DNA of 60,000 nucleotides, taken from the NCBI RefSeq assembly GCF_964355755.1, contig NC_092670.1:8433201-8493200 (forward strand), given 5' to 3'. The position numbers were made by a program, and so were the translations under genes. This document shows positions 22,110 to 34,060 of this stretch, one piece after another. This DNA is from Antedon mediterranea. Lineage: Eukaryota > Echinodermata > Crinoidea > Comatulida > Antedonidae. The notes beneath the pieces were generated by a model. That model saw only the letters and a program-made list of their open reading frames with translations. It did no database searches and was not told where the DNA came from. How positions within the stretch are numbered: the first letter of the stretch is position 1; every line of letters begins with the position of its first letter.

Positions 22110-24179
22110 ATGAAATATAAATGTGAACACTGTGGAGTTAAGTTGGAATTCAGTGACTTGAAAGAACATTTAGGATTACACACTCATTCTAAAGAAATAA
22201 AATGTGAGCTGTGTAAGCTACATAACCAGACACCATATGTATGTGAACATTGTGGGAAGAAATTTAAACAAAGCTGGAATTTGAAAATGCATTTGAGAAA
22301 ACACACAAGAGCGACACCATATGAAAATTGTGGTATGAAATTTAAACAAAATTTAAAGATTCTATTGAGAAAATACACAGGAGAGACACCATATGATTGT
22401 GAACATGGTGGTAAGAAATTTAAACAAAATGGAAATTGGAAAATACATTTGAGAAAACACAAAAGAGAGGCACCATATGAATGTGAACATTGTGGAATGA
22501 AATTTACACGGAATGCTACTTTGTCAGCACATTTAAAAACACATAACACACCTTATGAATGTGAACATTGTGGGAAGAAATTTAAATGGAAGCTGACTTT
22601 GGAAACACATTTGAGAACACACAAAAGAGAGGCATCATATGAATGTGAAAATTGTGGGAAGAAATTTAGAAAAAATGTAAATTTAAAAATGCATTTAAGA
22701 ATACACACAAGAGAGACACCATATGAATGTGAACATTGTGGACAGAAATTTACACAAAATGGAAATTTGAAAATGCATTTGAGAACACACAGAGGAGAGA
22801 CACCATATGAATGTCAACATTGTGGACAGAAATTTAAACAAAATGGAAATTTGAAAATTCATTTGAGAACACACACAGGAGAGACACCATATGAATGTGA
22901 ACATTGTGGTAAGAAATTTAAACAAAATGGAAATTTGAAAAGACATTTGAGAACACACACAGGAGAGACACCATATGAATGTGAACATTGTGGTAAGAAA
23001 TTTAAACAAAGTGGTGATTTGAAAAGACATTTGAGAACACACACAGGAGATACACCATATGAATGTGAACATTGTGGTAAGAAATTTAAACAAAATGGAA
23101 GTTTGAAGATACATTTGAGAACACACACAGGAGAGACACCATATGAATGTGAACATTGTGGTAAGAAATTTAAAAACAATGGAAATTTGAATATACATTT
23201 GAGAATACACACAAAAGAGACACCATATGAATGTGAACATTGTAATAAGAAATTTAAACAAAGTGGTGATTTGAAAAGGCATTTGAGAAAACACACAGGA
23301 GAGACACCATATGAATGTAAACATTGTAATAAGAAATTTAAACTAAGCTGGAATTTGAAATTTCATTTGAGAACACACAGAGGAGAGACACCATATGAAT
23401 GTGAACATTGTGGTAAGAAATTTAAACTAAGCGGGAATTTGAAGATGCATTTGAGAACACACACAGGAGAGACACCATATGAACGTGAACATTGTGGTAA
23501 GAAATTTAAACAAAGTGGAAGTTTGAAGATACATTTGAGAACACACACAGGAGAGACACCATATGAATGTCAACATTGTGTACAGAAATTTAAACACAAT
23601 GGAAATTTGAAAATGCATTTGAGAACACACACAGGAAAGACACCATATGAATGTGAACATTGTGGAAAGAAATTTAAACGAAATGGAAATTTGAAAAAGC
23701 ATTTGAGAATACACACAGGAGAGACACCATATGAATGTGAACATTGTGGTAAAAAATTTAAACGAAATGAACATTTGAAGATACATTTGAGAACACACAC
23801 AGGAGAGACACCATATGAATGTCAACATTGTGAACAGAAATTTAAACTAAGCTGGAATTTGAAAATTCATTTGAGAACACACACAGGAGAGACACCATAT
23901 GAATGTGAACATTGTGGTAAGAAATTTAAACAAAGTGGAAGTTTGAAGATACATTTGAGAACACACACAGGAGAGACACCATATGAATGTCAACATTGTG
24001 GACAGAAATTTAAACAAAATGGAAATTTGAAAATGCATTTGAGAATACACACAGGAGAGACACCATATGAATGTCAACATTGTGGACAGAAATTTAAACA
24101 AAATGGAAATTTGAAAATGCATTTGAGAATACACACAGGAGAGACACCATATGAATGTGCACATTGTGGTAAGAAATAA
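22110..24179 (+). CDS. C2H2 zinc-finger protein ZNF-A, array cut by a LINE
   Basis: Predicted nuclear DNA-binding protein. The start ATG lies 15 bases after a splice acceptor and is shared with ZNF-B. Residues 1-42 form an N-terminal module (MKYKCEHCGVKLEFSDLKEH, then CELC). About 23 tandem C2H2 fingers of 28 residues follow (type [20 protein letters not shown], linker TGETP), and a 24th is cut after CAHCGKK by the LINE at 24177. Finger 2 is deleted in part, finger 3 has the second Cys replaced by Gly, and finger 16 the first Cys by Arg. Variation concentrates on helix positions -1, 2, 3 and 6, while the framework is almost constant. No KRAB, BTB or SCAN domain is visible. The array resumes at 25649-25963 and ends in NTPYEI, as in ZNF-B. 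Whether the truncated form is expressed is unknown. Confidence 0.85.
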   Translation: MKYKCEHCGVKLEFSDLKEHLGLHTHSKEIKCELCKLHNQTPYVCEHCGKKFKQSWNLKMHLRKHTRATPYENCGMKFKQNLKILLRKYTGETPYDCEHGGKKFKQNGNWKIHLRKHKREAPYECEHCGMKFTRNATLSAHLKTHNTPYECEHCGKKFKWKLTLETHLRTHKREASYECENCGKKFRKNVNLKMHLRIHTRETPYECEHCGQKFTQNGNLKMHLRTHRGETPYECQHCGQKFKQNGNLKIHLRTHTGETPYECEHCGKKFKQNGNLKRHLRTHTGETPYECEHCGKKFKQSGDLKRHLRTHTGDTPYECEHCGKKFKQNGSLKIHLRTHTGETPYECEHCGKKFKNNGNLNIHLRIHTKETPYECEHCNKKFKQSGDLKRHLRKHTGETPYECKHCNKKFKLSWNLKFHLRTHRGETPYECEHCGKKFKLSGNLKMHLRTHTGETPYEREHCGKKFKQSGSLKIHLRTHTGETPYECQHCVQKFKHNGNLKMHLRTHTGKTPYECEHCGKKFKRNGNLKKHLRIHTGETPYECEHCGKKFKRNEHLKIHLRTHTGETPYECQHCEQKFKLSWNLKIHLRTHTGETPYECEHCGKKFKQSGSLKIHLRTHTGETPYECQHCGQKFKQNGNLKMHLRIHTGETPYECQHCGQKFKQNGNLKMHLRIHTGETPYECAHCGKK

Positions 24180-25619
24180 CTATCGTCCTATTTCGTTATT
24201 GCCTACTATGTCTAAGATTTTTGAGCGCATTGTGCATGATGGTTTGTCATCACATGTTGCTAATGCTTTAAGTCCTAGAGGCAGCATGGTTTTGTCTCTG
24301 GGAGATCATGTCAAACCAACCTCGCACTGCTTCTTGCTACATCATACAATGCAATTAACAGCAAGAAGCAGTGCGATGTGATTTACACTGATTTCTCTAA
24401 GGCTTTTGATTCCGTTTCCCATGATTTGCTTATTTTTAAACTTTCAAAATTTGGTTTATCCGGTTCACTGTCAAGTTGGTTTAAAAGCTATTTAACTAAT
24501 AGACAACAGCGTGTTGTCATTGGGGGAGAGACATCTGATTGGCTCCCTGTGTTATCGGGCGTTCCGCAGGGCTCGATCCTGGGCCCGCTTTTGTTTAATT
24601 TATTTATCAACGATCTTCCTTTAAAATTTAATCATTCCGAGTCTCTTTTATTTGCTGACGATCTGAAATTGTTTAAAGTGATTACCACTCCACAGGATGC
24701 TTTTTCACTTCAGGAGGATCTGGATGGTCTCGTGGAATGGACGGAGAAGTGGGGGATAAAACTTAATGCTAATAAATGCAAATATTTATCTATAACACTT
24801 AAAAAAAGGCCTGTGCTCTTCAATTATAATCTGAGTGGACATGATCTTGAGATGGTTTATGTATGGAAAGATTTAGGTATTTTTATTGATAGTAAATTAA
24901 ATTTTTGTTCACATATTAATCATGTGTTGTCAAAAGCTAATAGAATGATGGGCTTAATATGGAGAAATTGTAGGTTTATGAACGACGGCAGGGCACTTTT
25001 ATCTTTATACAAATCTATTATACGTCCTCACCTTGAATATTTTTCCGCAATTTTCAATTCAATTTCTCCATGTCAGGCCCGTCGAATCGACACTGTTCAA
25101 CGGAAGTTTGTTCGATTCCTGTCTTATAACTGTGTTAATTTTGCCTTTTCCATTGATTCTGTCAGCAATCGTCGAACGATATCTGATATGGTTTTTTTAT
25201 ATAATATTTTAAATTCTAAATATGACTGTTCATTAATTTCACTATTTAGTTTAAATGTTCCTGGTCGTACACGAAATAGACATTTATTGCATATTCCTTT
25301 TAGCCGTGTCGACTGTACTAAGAGGGGACTTTTTCATAGACTACCTTATACATTTAATAATCTAAATAGCAATCATATCGATATTTTTAATGATAGACTT
25401 GGTTATTTTAAGAGGACGATGATGTGTTCACTTCTTGAACAGCCTGCATAACCTGTTTTAATTGAAATTGTTTATGGCATGCCAATCTATGTTTTATATA
25501 TATATATATTTATATATTTTATCTGTATTTTATTGTTACCGTTTTTGATGTTGTATTGTTTTATGTTTCAAACCTGTTAGTGTTAGTGGCGGTATTTATC
25601 GCTGTTGGTTTTGATTGAA

Positions 25620-25648
<29 letters not shown>
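24177..25648 (+). mobile_element. 5'-truncated Jockey/CR1-like LINE inside ZNF-A
   Basis: The insertion lies between AAGAAA and TTTAAACACAATGG of a finger codon run that is intact in ZNF-B. It begins inside the RT (NNYRPISLLPTMSKIFERIV) and ends in a 28-nt poly(A) at 25621-25648 after TTGATTGAAT. It has the same orientation as the gene. Any target duplication is hidden in the A-rich junction. The long clean poly(A) and open RT frame suggest a fairly recent insertion. Confidence 0.9.
24178..25451 (+). pseudogene. reverse transcriptase of the LINE in ZNF-A
   Basis: The RT palm is clear: YTDFSKAFDSVSHDLL, GVPQGSILGPLLFNLFINDL and the catalytic LLFADDLKLF (FADD at 24651-24662). Then come KDLGIFIDSKL and a typical Jockey/CR1-type tail (RRTISDMVFLYNIL). 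A frameshift at about 24279 (CCTAGAGGCAGCATGG) separates the first 100 bases from the main 357-codon frame. The endonuclease and ORF1 are missing through 5' truncation, so the copy cannot be autonomous. Confidence 0.9.
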
Positions 25649-25651
<3 letters not shown>

Positions 25652-25963
25652 AAACACAATGGGGACTTGAAAAGACATTTGAGAATACACACAGGAGAGG
25701 CACCATATGAATGTGAACATTGTGGTAAGAAATTTAAACAAAATGGGGTTTTGAAAAGACATTTGAGAACACACACAAGAAAGGCACCATATGAATGTGA
25801 ACATTGTGGTAAGAAATTTAAACAAAATGGGGTTTTGAAAAGACATTTGAGAACACACACAAGAAAGGCACCATATGAATGTGAACATTGTGGAACGAAA
25901 TTTACACGGAATGCTACTTTGAATGCACATTTAAAAACACATAACACACCTTATGAAATTTAA
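25649..25963 (+). pseudogene. 3' part of the ZNF-A finger array
   Basis: It continues the interrupted array in frame: [20 protein letters not shown], two near-identical fingers with KFKQNGVLKRHL, and a last finger CGTKFTRNATLNAHLKTH ending NTPYEI. The stop arises from a 20-bp deletion relative to an intact finger (TATGAA joined to ATTTAA), shared exactly with ZNF-B. Cut off from its start by the LINE. Confidence 0.85.
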
Positions 25964-26450
<487 letters not shown>

Positions 26451-26465
26451 AATGATACTTTCACA

Positions 26466-27479
26466 CCACATTTTTATTTATTTTTCCATTAAAAGTATTT
26501 TTCTTGTATTAAATAAGTTTTAAGTTGATTGGCCTTGATTGATTTCTTGTAGGAAAGAACATCTATGAATTTTACATCATTTTTAAGTTGATGTTATGAC
26601 ATAGGTTTTAAACGAATAATATTATTTTACAATAATTACATTTTAAACGGATTTAATATTTCTTTATTATTATTGCGGTCATCTGAAGCTATAGCTACAT
26701 GCTTTTTAATAAGTGTCAATTTATCATACAATGTGAATACTGTACGTTGTATTACTATTTCAAATCGTTTTCTTTAATATCTGCTTCTTTTTTGTTATGT
26801 TTGCCCATTTTTGAGCAACAGTAGTTTTGGCCAATCACAAAACAGTACAAGTTCTACCGTACAGTGTGTACTGTATGAAATCGCACACAATTTCAATACT
26901 GGTATGTTATGTACCGTACTGTATTTGTTAAGTTATGTTGTTGTGAAGTGTTGGACTTAAACCACACAAAATGATTCATTTTCGTTCTATTGTATATAGC
27001 TTTGGTTTTTATTATTTATTGTTCTAATTTTGTGGCTGTAACGCTTAACCCTCTACTACAATAGATTGAAGATGTCCTATACCATTCTCTATTTGCCTTT
27101 ACTAATCGCACCGATTTTTCTTTACGATAGCTAAATGTGTTAAAATATAATATTACACAAAAGACAACACAGGCACACTTAAGTTATGTCGTTATTGCTA
27201 TTTTAATTATATTTAATTTGGTATATGATGCAAAGGCAAAGTTATTCTTTATTTGCTACTTAAATTTAAAGTTACAATATTCATCACTGATCACTCAGTA
27301 GAAATTGTTATTTTCATTTGCAAGCAGCTTGAATTAAACCCTAAGAAATAACATTTTCATAAATAGGCCTAAAGACATTTTTAAAAAATTTCTTAATTTA
27401 AAACAATAAAAGGCGTAGGCCTATAATCGAAAAATGAATGAGGCCTAAAATGGATTTTTTTTAAAATAATTATAACATA
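26466..27479. other. AT-rich intergenic DNA
   Basis: No gene or repeat recognised. It contains scattered TAGGCCTA words and CAGTAC/GTACTG words near 26740-26930. Confidence 0.5.
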
Positions 27480-27660
27480 GAAGAAATGTGTTTCCGACGG
27501 CTGACGGCTAGTGACAATGAATTGAGACGGATCGCCAACTTGGTCGGTCTTCAGTAAGTTGATATTATATGAGTAGGTTGTCCAATTATTTTTATTCTAT
27601 CAAACCATCTTGACTTTGGTCGTCCTGGTCTCCGAGCACTTTTCTATTTTTCCTTGCATT
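27480..27660 (-). pseudogene. RTE-like LINE C-terminal fragment
   Basis: Minus-strand translation gives RRPGRPKSRWFDRIK and, about 35 residues on, DRPSWRSV. The pair GRPK-RW-D followed by DR--WR is the normal end of RTE and related LINE polyproteins. Short and broken. Confidence 0.55.
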
Positions 27661-27685
27661 CTAGTAAAATTTTCGAAATAATATA

Positions 27686-29462
27686 GGGGAGGATGGGGTA
27701 AGTGGTCCAATTAGTGAGTTTTTATCATAAAATAAATACAGCCAGTGGTAGTAAAACTTAATATAAATACCATGATTAGATGGTCTATATACTTGGTTAC
27801 TTATATCCAAAAGTTATTTTGGATTAATTATTTGGAATTAATTAATTTGAATTAATTGGTGACGACTGCTCTGCTGGACCACTTGCCCCGTCAGTGGGGT
27901 AACTGGACAAATATACAAAATACATAAAGAAACAATTTTTGATGACAGAATATTGTTTTTTATTTATCATAACATATTTACAAAAGCAAGTCATGAACTA
28001 TACATGACATTTAATAAAATAATTACATATTTAAACTTCAATTTTTCATGTTTAAACATAGCTTATCATACGCAAAAGTTTTTCACAGTATTATTCATGG
28101 CTTTTGACAATTGCAAGTTCATTCGATATCATCATCATACCCATATTCATTTATACAGTTTGTGTAAATAAATGTATGCATCTGTCCTCTCCATGGAGTA
28201 CATTCATCATGATACCATGCACTACATGAGCGACATTGTCAAAATATGTTGCATTTTGCGCAAGTGTAGTGTCATCATCATCGCTATATTCACTCACAGG
28301 TCTGTTTGTCTGGTACACCGTAGCGCTTTGCTGCTTCACAACTCAGTTCCTCATTCTTTACGGCCTCCACTGCATTCACATTTTGACTCTATGTCCCATT
28401 TATTTTGGGCTTATATGTTCTAACCATACTGAAATATGTATAGAAATTTTTAAAAATAATTAAAATTAATACATAAAACAAACAAAAAGATCATAATTAA
28501 ATAATAATAATAATTCATAATTGCATATGACACCATAACTAACTGTTTTAGAGTGTTTTAATGTAAATTTAAAGCCAAAAATGGTTGGACCACTTACCCC
28601 AATACCCACTGGACCACTTTACCCCAATAATTTTAACATTATTAAAATATGACATTACAAATTCAATTTTTGGTATATACACTAAAAATGTATTTTCTAT
28701 AGATGACTAACATACATATTTTAGTAATTATTCATAATTAAACCTATTTAACTAATTAGATGGCAAGAATGACCGTTTTTATAGTTTGGCCTATATGTTT
28801 TAATAGGCTGGCAGCCATTTTGAAATTCACGCTTTAGGGGTACATTAAACAGGGTACAAATCAAGCCTAAAATATGGAATTTTTAATACCAATTAAATCA
28901 ACAAGATCCACTCATATTAATTCTAACTAATTTATATTTTCTATTTCTATAAAAATATTAACAATAGAACAACAAATTAGGCCATTTAAGCAATATTAAT
29001 AATGCCTATTGCACATAGATGCTGTTTTTGTACTGCCAGTTTTAAAAAATGAGGTCGTAAAAAAAATGATTCTGAACTATTTGGTCCAGTCACTTAATTA
29101 AACAAAGCGCCATTGATACAGGCACAACGCACACTGTCAGCTTTCATTTTTTTTCAAGCTACAAAATGTACTAGGCCTAGGATGATTTTTTAATCTTTAA
29201 AGTAGTTAAAAATCACTTTAAACTTACCTTCTTGAAACAATCCTTCTAAGTGTGTATTTTTCAATAGATAACTGATAGACGAAAGTTGAAAAATTGCGAT
29301 TTTGATAGGTAAACTAATGAGACAGCGTGCTAATTCATGTTTAAAACAATAGAGAAGTAATTTATGTCAAAGTTCATAATAAAAAATAAGGTCTATATAG
29401 AGGGTAGTATAGCAGCAATTGAAGAAAAACTTAGCAATTGGACCACTTACCCCATCCTCCCC
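27686..29462. mobile_element. TA-flanked TIR element, noncoding
   Basis: GGGGAGGATGGGGTAAGTGG at 27686 is mirrored by CCACTTACCCCATCCTCCCC ending at 29462, each flanked by TA (27684-27685, 29463-29464). The arms continue through TCCAATT. Extra partial copies of the terminal word occur inside (about 27875-27905 and 28588-28625). TA duplications fit Tc1/mariner-related elements, but no transposase is visible; small frames at 27953-28463 look random. Confidence 0.75.
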
Positions 29463-29464
29463 TA

Positions 29465-29997
29465 GGCTCCTACAAAACGAAAATTATTATGAACAGAATA
29501 AATTATTCAAATGAAGAATGAATCTTACTATAATTTCATTTAAATCTAAACTACTAGTAGTATTCGGTTGACGTTGATTAATTCCTTTGATGCCTCATCA
29601 TGTTTGCAAGATAAAATAGGCTATATGCTCTTTTGGTTGAGGACACTGTAACGCCAAATGAAGTGACATTGCCAAATGAGGTTCGCGTGGCCTGTATCGC
29701 ACAAGGCTAGGTCACTTAATTTTGCAGCACGTTTCTGGCGAGCTAATCGTGTTATAAATATTGATATTACTTATTTCCAAATAAACACAAACTTAAAATT
29801 ATTAACCGGAGTATTTCTAACCTAATAACCTTTACTCATTGTATGAAATTAAACCATTATAACTGAAACATACGACGAAAATTTACTATTTTAGTGTAAA
29901 AAACGAAAGGCACTGTTCATCGAAAAATCTAGAAAACTCGAAATGCATGATAGGAAGCCTACCGACCCCTTTCTAAGCAGCTGGAAAAGAAGACTAC
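29465..29997. other. spacer with a third copy of the older repeat
   Basis: No gene. TCATGTTTGCAAGATAAAAT at about 29598, followed by TTTTGGTTGAGGACAC, joins the left flank (3340) and right flank (14224) of the satellite-ended composite into one continuous sequence. It continues with CGCCAAATG words similar to those near 38757-38813. Confidence 0.5.
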
Positions 29998-31159
29998 TCG
30001 TTTTAGCGCCAAAGGAAAGTGTCTGAAGTCACGTCTGCATGTTATGCGGACATGGTCTTAGTAGAGCAGTTAAGGCCATAAAAATAGCCAAGTTGTGCAC
30101 TTTATTACCAAAGCATGAAACTTGCCACAAAGTTTCTTTGATGTATATAGATTCAAAATATCGGGGGGTGCCAATTGTCCAACGTCCGGTATGACGGCCA
30201 TCTTGATTTCAAAATGGCCACCATAAAAACAAAAAGTGTTCATATCTTGGCAACTATAAACAGTAGAGACTTGATTCTGGTGTTAAATTGTTCACAAATC
30301 ACATATTTCTATTTGCTCTAATGAAAAGTTTCGTCAAAAAATGACCGGAAATGACGTTTCTTCCAGTTTGACCTTTGACTTCTTATCTGTATATCTCAGT
30401 AACTACTGATCATTTTCAATCGATTTTGGTGTCATTTTTTTCAGAATAGAGACATTTATATTTGTAGTAATGAAACATTTTCACATAAAATGACTGGAAA
30501 TACAATTTATAACCTTTGACATATATAATTATGTGAACATACTGTATGTGGTTTACATTGGTATAAATGCACCTAATTTGTTTTACCGAAATAAATGACA
30601 CTTAATGCAAAAATGACCAGGAATTTATTATTCTGAATTTTTGACTTTTGATTTGATAGGATAGGCGTAAAGTATGACAGATCACTGAGAAACAGCAATC
30701 ACTGAGCTCATGCCGACTTGTTTGCTAAACTGTGATGTGTCAATCGTTATATAAAAGTTTTGGTCCTCTCTCCTTCATCTTTTCTTTTTTTTTGTAATGT
30801 ATTATAAGAGAACACCGTCTTTCAAAGTACTTACTACAGTAGACCTACTTTCATTAGTCAAAAACTCAGATAATTCTTGGTCATTTTCGTTGCATCTAAA
30901 CAAATGTACTCAATTTTTATGGTAATGAGCCTTTGCTGTAAACCATCTGAATCCTTTTCCTCGATTTTCTCTAGTCATTGATTTTTTAGCAAAATCCGAA
31001 CCAAATCAATTCGTAAAAGACATCTCAATATAATTATTCAAGTAATCCTCAAATTAGTGACATGGACCTACAATATACTGTTCTGTACAAGACCTTTTTA
31101 GGCATCCACCTGTGGACTTTCACTTTGAAGGTCTTGGTCTCCTAATCATACAAGAAACA

Positions 31160-31816
31160 ATGTCTGATTTAATCAATCAAAGTAGTGGGTCCAGACCATC
31201 CACAGACAAAGAAGGGGGTATAAGACCATCCACAGACAAAGAAGGGGGTATAAGACCATCCACAGACAAAGAAGGGGGTGTAAGACCATCCACACACAAA
31301 GAAGGGGGTATAAGACCATCCACAGACAAAGAAAGGGGAAGGCCATCTACAGACAAAGAAGGGGGTGTAGGACCATCCACAGACACAGAAGGGGGTGTAA
31401 GACCATCCACAGACAAAGAAGGGGGTGTAAGACCATCCACAGACAAAGAAGGGGGCGTAGGACCCTCCACAGACAAAGAAGGGGGCATAGGACCCTCCAC
31501 AGACAAAGAAGGGGGCGTAGGACCCTCCACAGACAAAGAAGGGGGTGTAAGACCATCCACTGACAAAGAAGGGGGTATAGGACCACTTACAGACAAAGAA
31601 GGGGGTATAAGACCATCCACAGACAAAGAAGGGGGTGTAAGACCATCCACAGACAAAGGGGGTGTAGGACCATCCACACACAAAGAAGGGGGTATAAGAC
31701 CATCCACAGACAAAGAAAGGGGTGTAAGGCCATCTACAGACAAAGAAGGGGGCGTAGGACCCTCCACAGACAAAGAAGGGGGTGTAAGACCATCCACTGA
31801 CAAAGAAGGGGTATAG
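31160..31816 (+). other. open frame made of 10-residue repeats
   Basis: Starts at ATG 31160 (MSDLINQSSGS) and continues as about 20 units of RPSTDKEGG(I/V), ending at a frameshift-derived stop. Because the DNA unit is 30 bp, several frames on both strands stay open over long distances (up to 387 codons on the minus strand), so openness is not evidence of coding. The peptide would be low-complexity and charged. I do not recognise it, and I regard coding as unlikely. Confidence 0.25.
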
Positions 31817-33112
31817 GACCACTTACAGACAAAGAAGGGGGTATAAGACCATCCACAGACAAAGAAGGGGGTGTAAGACCATCCACAGACAAAGAAGGGG
31901 GTGTAAGACCATCCACACACAAAGAAGGGGGTATAAGACCATCCACAGACAAAGAAAGGGGTGTAAGACAATCCACAGACAAAGAAGGGGATGTAGGACC
32001 ATCCACAGACAAAGAAGGGGGTGTAAGACCATCCACAGACAAAGAAGGGGTGTAAGACCATCCACAGACAAAGAAGGGGGAGTAGGACCCTCCACAGACA
32101 AAGAAGGGGGTGTAAGACCATTCACTGACAAAAAAGGGGGTATAGAACCACTTACAGACAAAGAAGGGGGTATAAGACCATCCACAGACAAAGAAGGTGG
32201 TGTAAGACCATCCACAGACAAAGAAGGGGGTGTAGGACCATCCACAGACAAAGAAGGGGATGTAGGACCATCCACAGACAAAGAAGGGGGTATAAGACCA
32301 TCCACAGACAAAGAAGGGGTATAAGACCATCGACAGAGAAAGAAGGGGGTGTAAGACCATCCACAGACAAAGAAGGGGTGTAAGACCATCCACACACAAA
32401 AGAAAAAGGTGTAAGACCATCCACACACACAAAAGGGGTGTAATACCATCCACACACAAAAAAAGAGGTGTAATACCATCCACAGACAAAGAAAAGGGTG
32501 TAATACCATCAACAGACAAAGAAAAGGGTGTAATACCATCAACAGACAAAGCAAAGGGTGTAATACCATCAACAGGCACAGAAGGGGGTATAATACCGTC
32601 CACAGACAAAGAAAGGGGTGTAAGACCATCCACAGACAAAGAAGGGGGTGTAGGACCATCCACAGACAAAGAAGGGGGTGTAAGACCATCCACAGACAAA
32701 GAAGGGGGTGTAGGACCATCCACAGACAAAGAAGGGGGTGTAAGACCATCCACTGACAAAGAAAGGGTATAGGACCACTTACAGACAAAGAAGGGGGTAT
32801 AAGACCAACCACAGACAAAGAAGGGGGTGTAGGACCATCCACAGACAAACAAGGAAGTGTAGGACCATCCACAGACAAAGAAGGGGTGGAAGACCATCTA
32901 CATGCAAAGAAAGGGGTGTAAGACCATCCACACACAAAGAAAGGGGTGTAATACCATCAACACGCACAGAAGGGGGTGTAAGACCATCCACAGACAAAGA
33001 AGGGGGGTATAAGACCATCCACAGACAAAGAATGGGGTATAAGACCATCCACAGACAAAGAATGGGGTATAAGACCATACAGACAAAGAAGGAGGAGTAG
33101 GACCATATTAAC
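31190..33112. repeat. 30-bp minisatellite, about 64 units
   Basis: Unit GACCATCCACAGACAAAGAA followed by GGGGGT(G/A)TAA. Variants change CACAG to CACAC, ATCC to CTCC, or lose one G (29 bp). Higher-order structure: a marked variant, TATAGGACCACTTACAGACA, occurs at about 31575, 31812, 32141 and 32766. Units at 32400-32600 are more diverged (AATACCATC). It is richer in G+C than its surroundings. Confidence 0.95.
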
Positions 33113-34060
33113 CGAGGAAGCATACAAAAAGAAGATACAATCAAAATACCACATGGAAAACAATAAATTGTAGAATAACTGAGGCTTGATTGTTGAAATA
33201 TAAAGGGTTCTTTGTAAGGTCATTAATAATATATTGATATAAACACGATCATCATACTTTTCATTTGTCATTCAAATACAGTCTATCTCGAAAAGAAGCT
33301 CATACTATCACCTTTTCGAGGTTTTACGGTATTCCATAACATGTATGTTATTTCCTCTGTCAAACTATTAAAACTTTTAGCGAATCAGAAGGTGCCAACA
33401 TCATTGAACTAATGGTACCACCAAGCACAATGTTTACCAATTTTATGTACTATATACAATTTAAGTCCATTAATCATTTAATATAATTACGCCTATCAGG
33501 TCAAAGGAAGACCAACAAAAACCACATACAGTATATTCACCTAATTAAAAATCAATAAATAAATGTCAAAGGTAATAAATTGTATTTCCGGTCATTTTAT
33601 GTGAAAATGTTTCATTACTACAAATATAAATGTATTTATTCTGAACCAAATGACACCAAAATCGATTGAAAATGACCAGTAGTTACAGAGATATACAAAT
33701 ACGAGGTCAAAGGTCAAACTGAAAGAAACGTCATTTCCGGTAATTTTTGGACGAAAATTTTCATTAGAGCAAATAGAAATATATAGTTTGTGAACAATTT
33801 GAGACCATAATTAAGTCTCTAATGTGTATAGTTGCCAAGATATGAACATTTTTTGTTTTTATGGTGGCCATTTTGAAATCAAGATGGCCGCCATACCGGA
33901 CGTTGGACGCTTGGCACCCCACGATATTTTGAATCTAAATACATTAAAGAAACTTTGTGCCAAGTTTCATGCTTTGGTAATAAAATGCACAGCTCATGTC
34001 ATTAACTGCTCTACTATCTGGGACAATTTGCCTTTGGCGCTAAAGCGTTTAGTGTTTGAG

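Larger units (their letters stand above)
29998..34060. mobile_element. palindromic element with a minisatellite core
   Basis: Inverted arms of about 550 bp: 29998-30560 matches 33515-34060 in reverse (for example TTTAGCGCCAAAGG, CCAACGTCCGGTATGACGGC, AAAATGACCGGAAATGACGT). The middle holds a 1.9-kb minisatellite. No transposase is visible and I did not find a target duplication. The arms carry CAAGATGGCCGCCAT, like the transposon arms at 5.9-9.4 kb, so the two may be distant relatives. Confidence 0.7.

Noticed and set aside
22184-24164. Long open frames on the minus strand opposite the zinc-finger arrays (also 43302-46561)
   Set aside because: They are mirror images of a 75/84-bp triplet-periodic repeat and show no independent protein family; the plus strand explains them.
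27953-28463. Overlapping short frames as a possible gene inside the TA-flanked element
   Set aside because: Three overlapping frames on two strands, no motif, and no similarity to a mariner transposase.
31169-32935. Open frames of 217-387 codons on the minus strand over the 30-bp minisatellite
   Set aside because: A 30-bp unit without stops keeps several frames open; no unique domain or start context.
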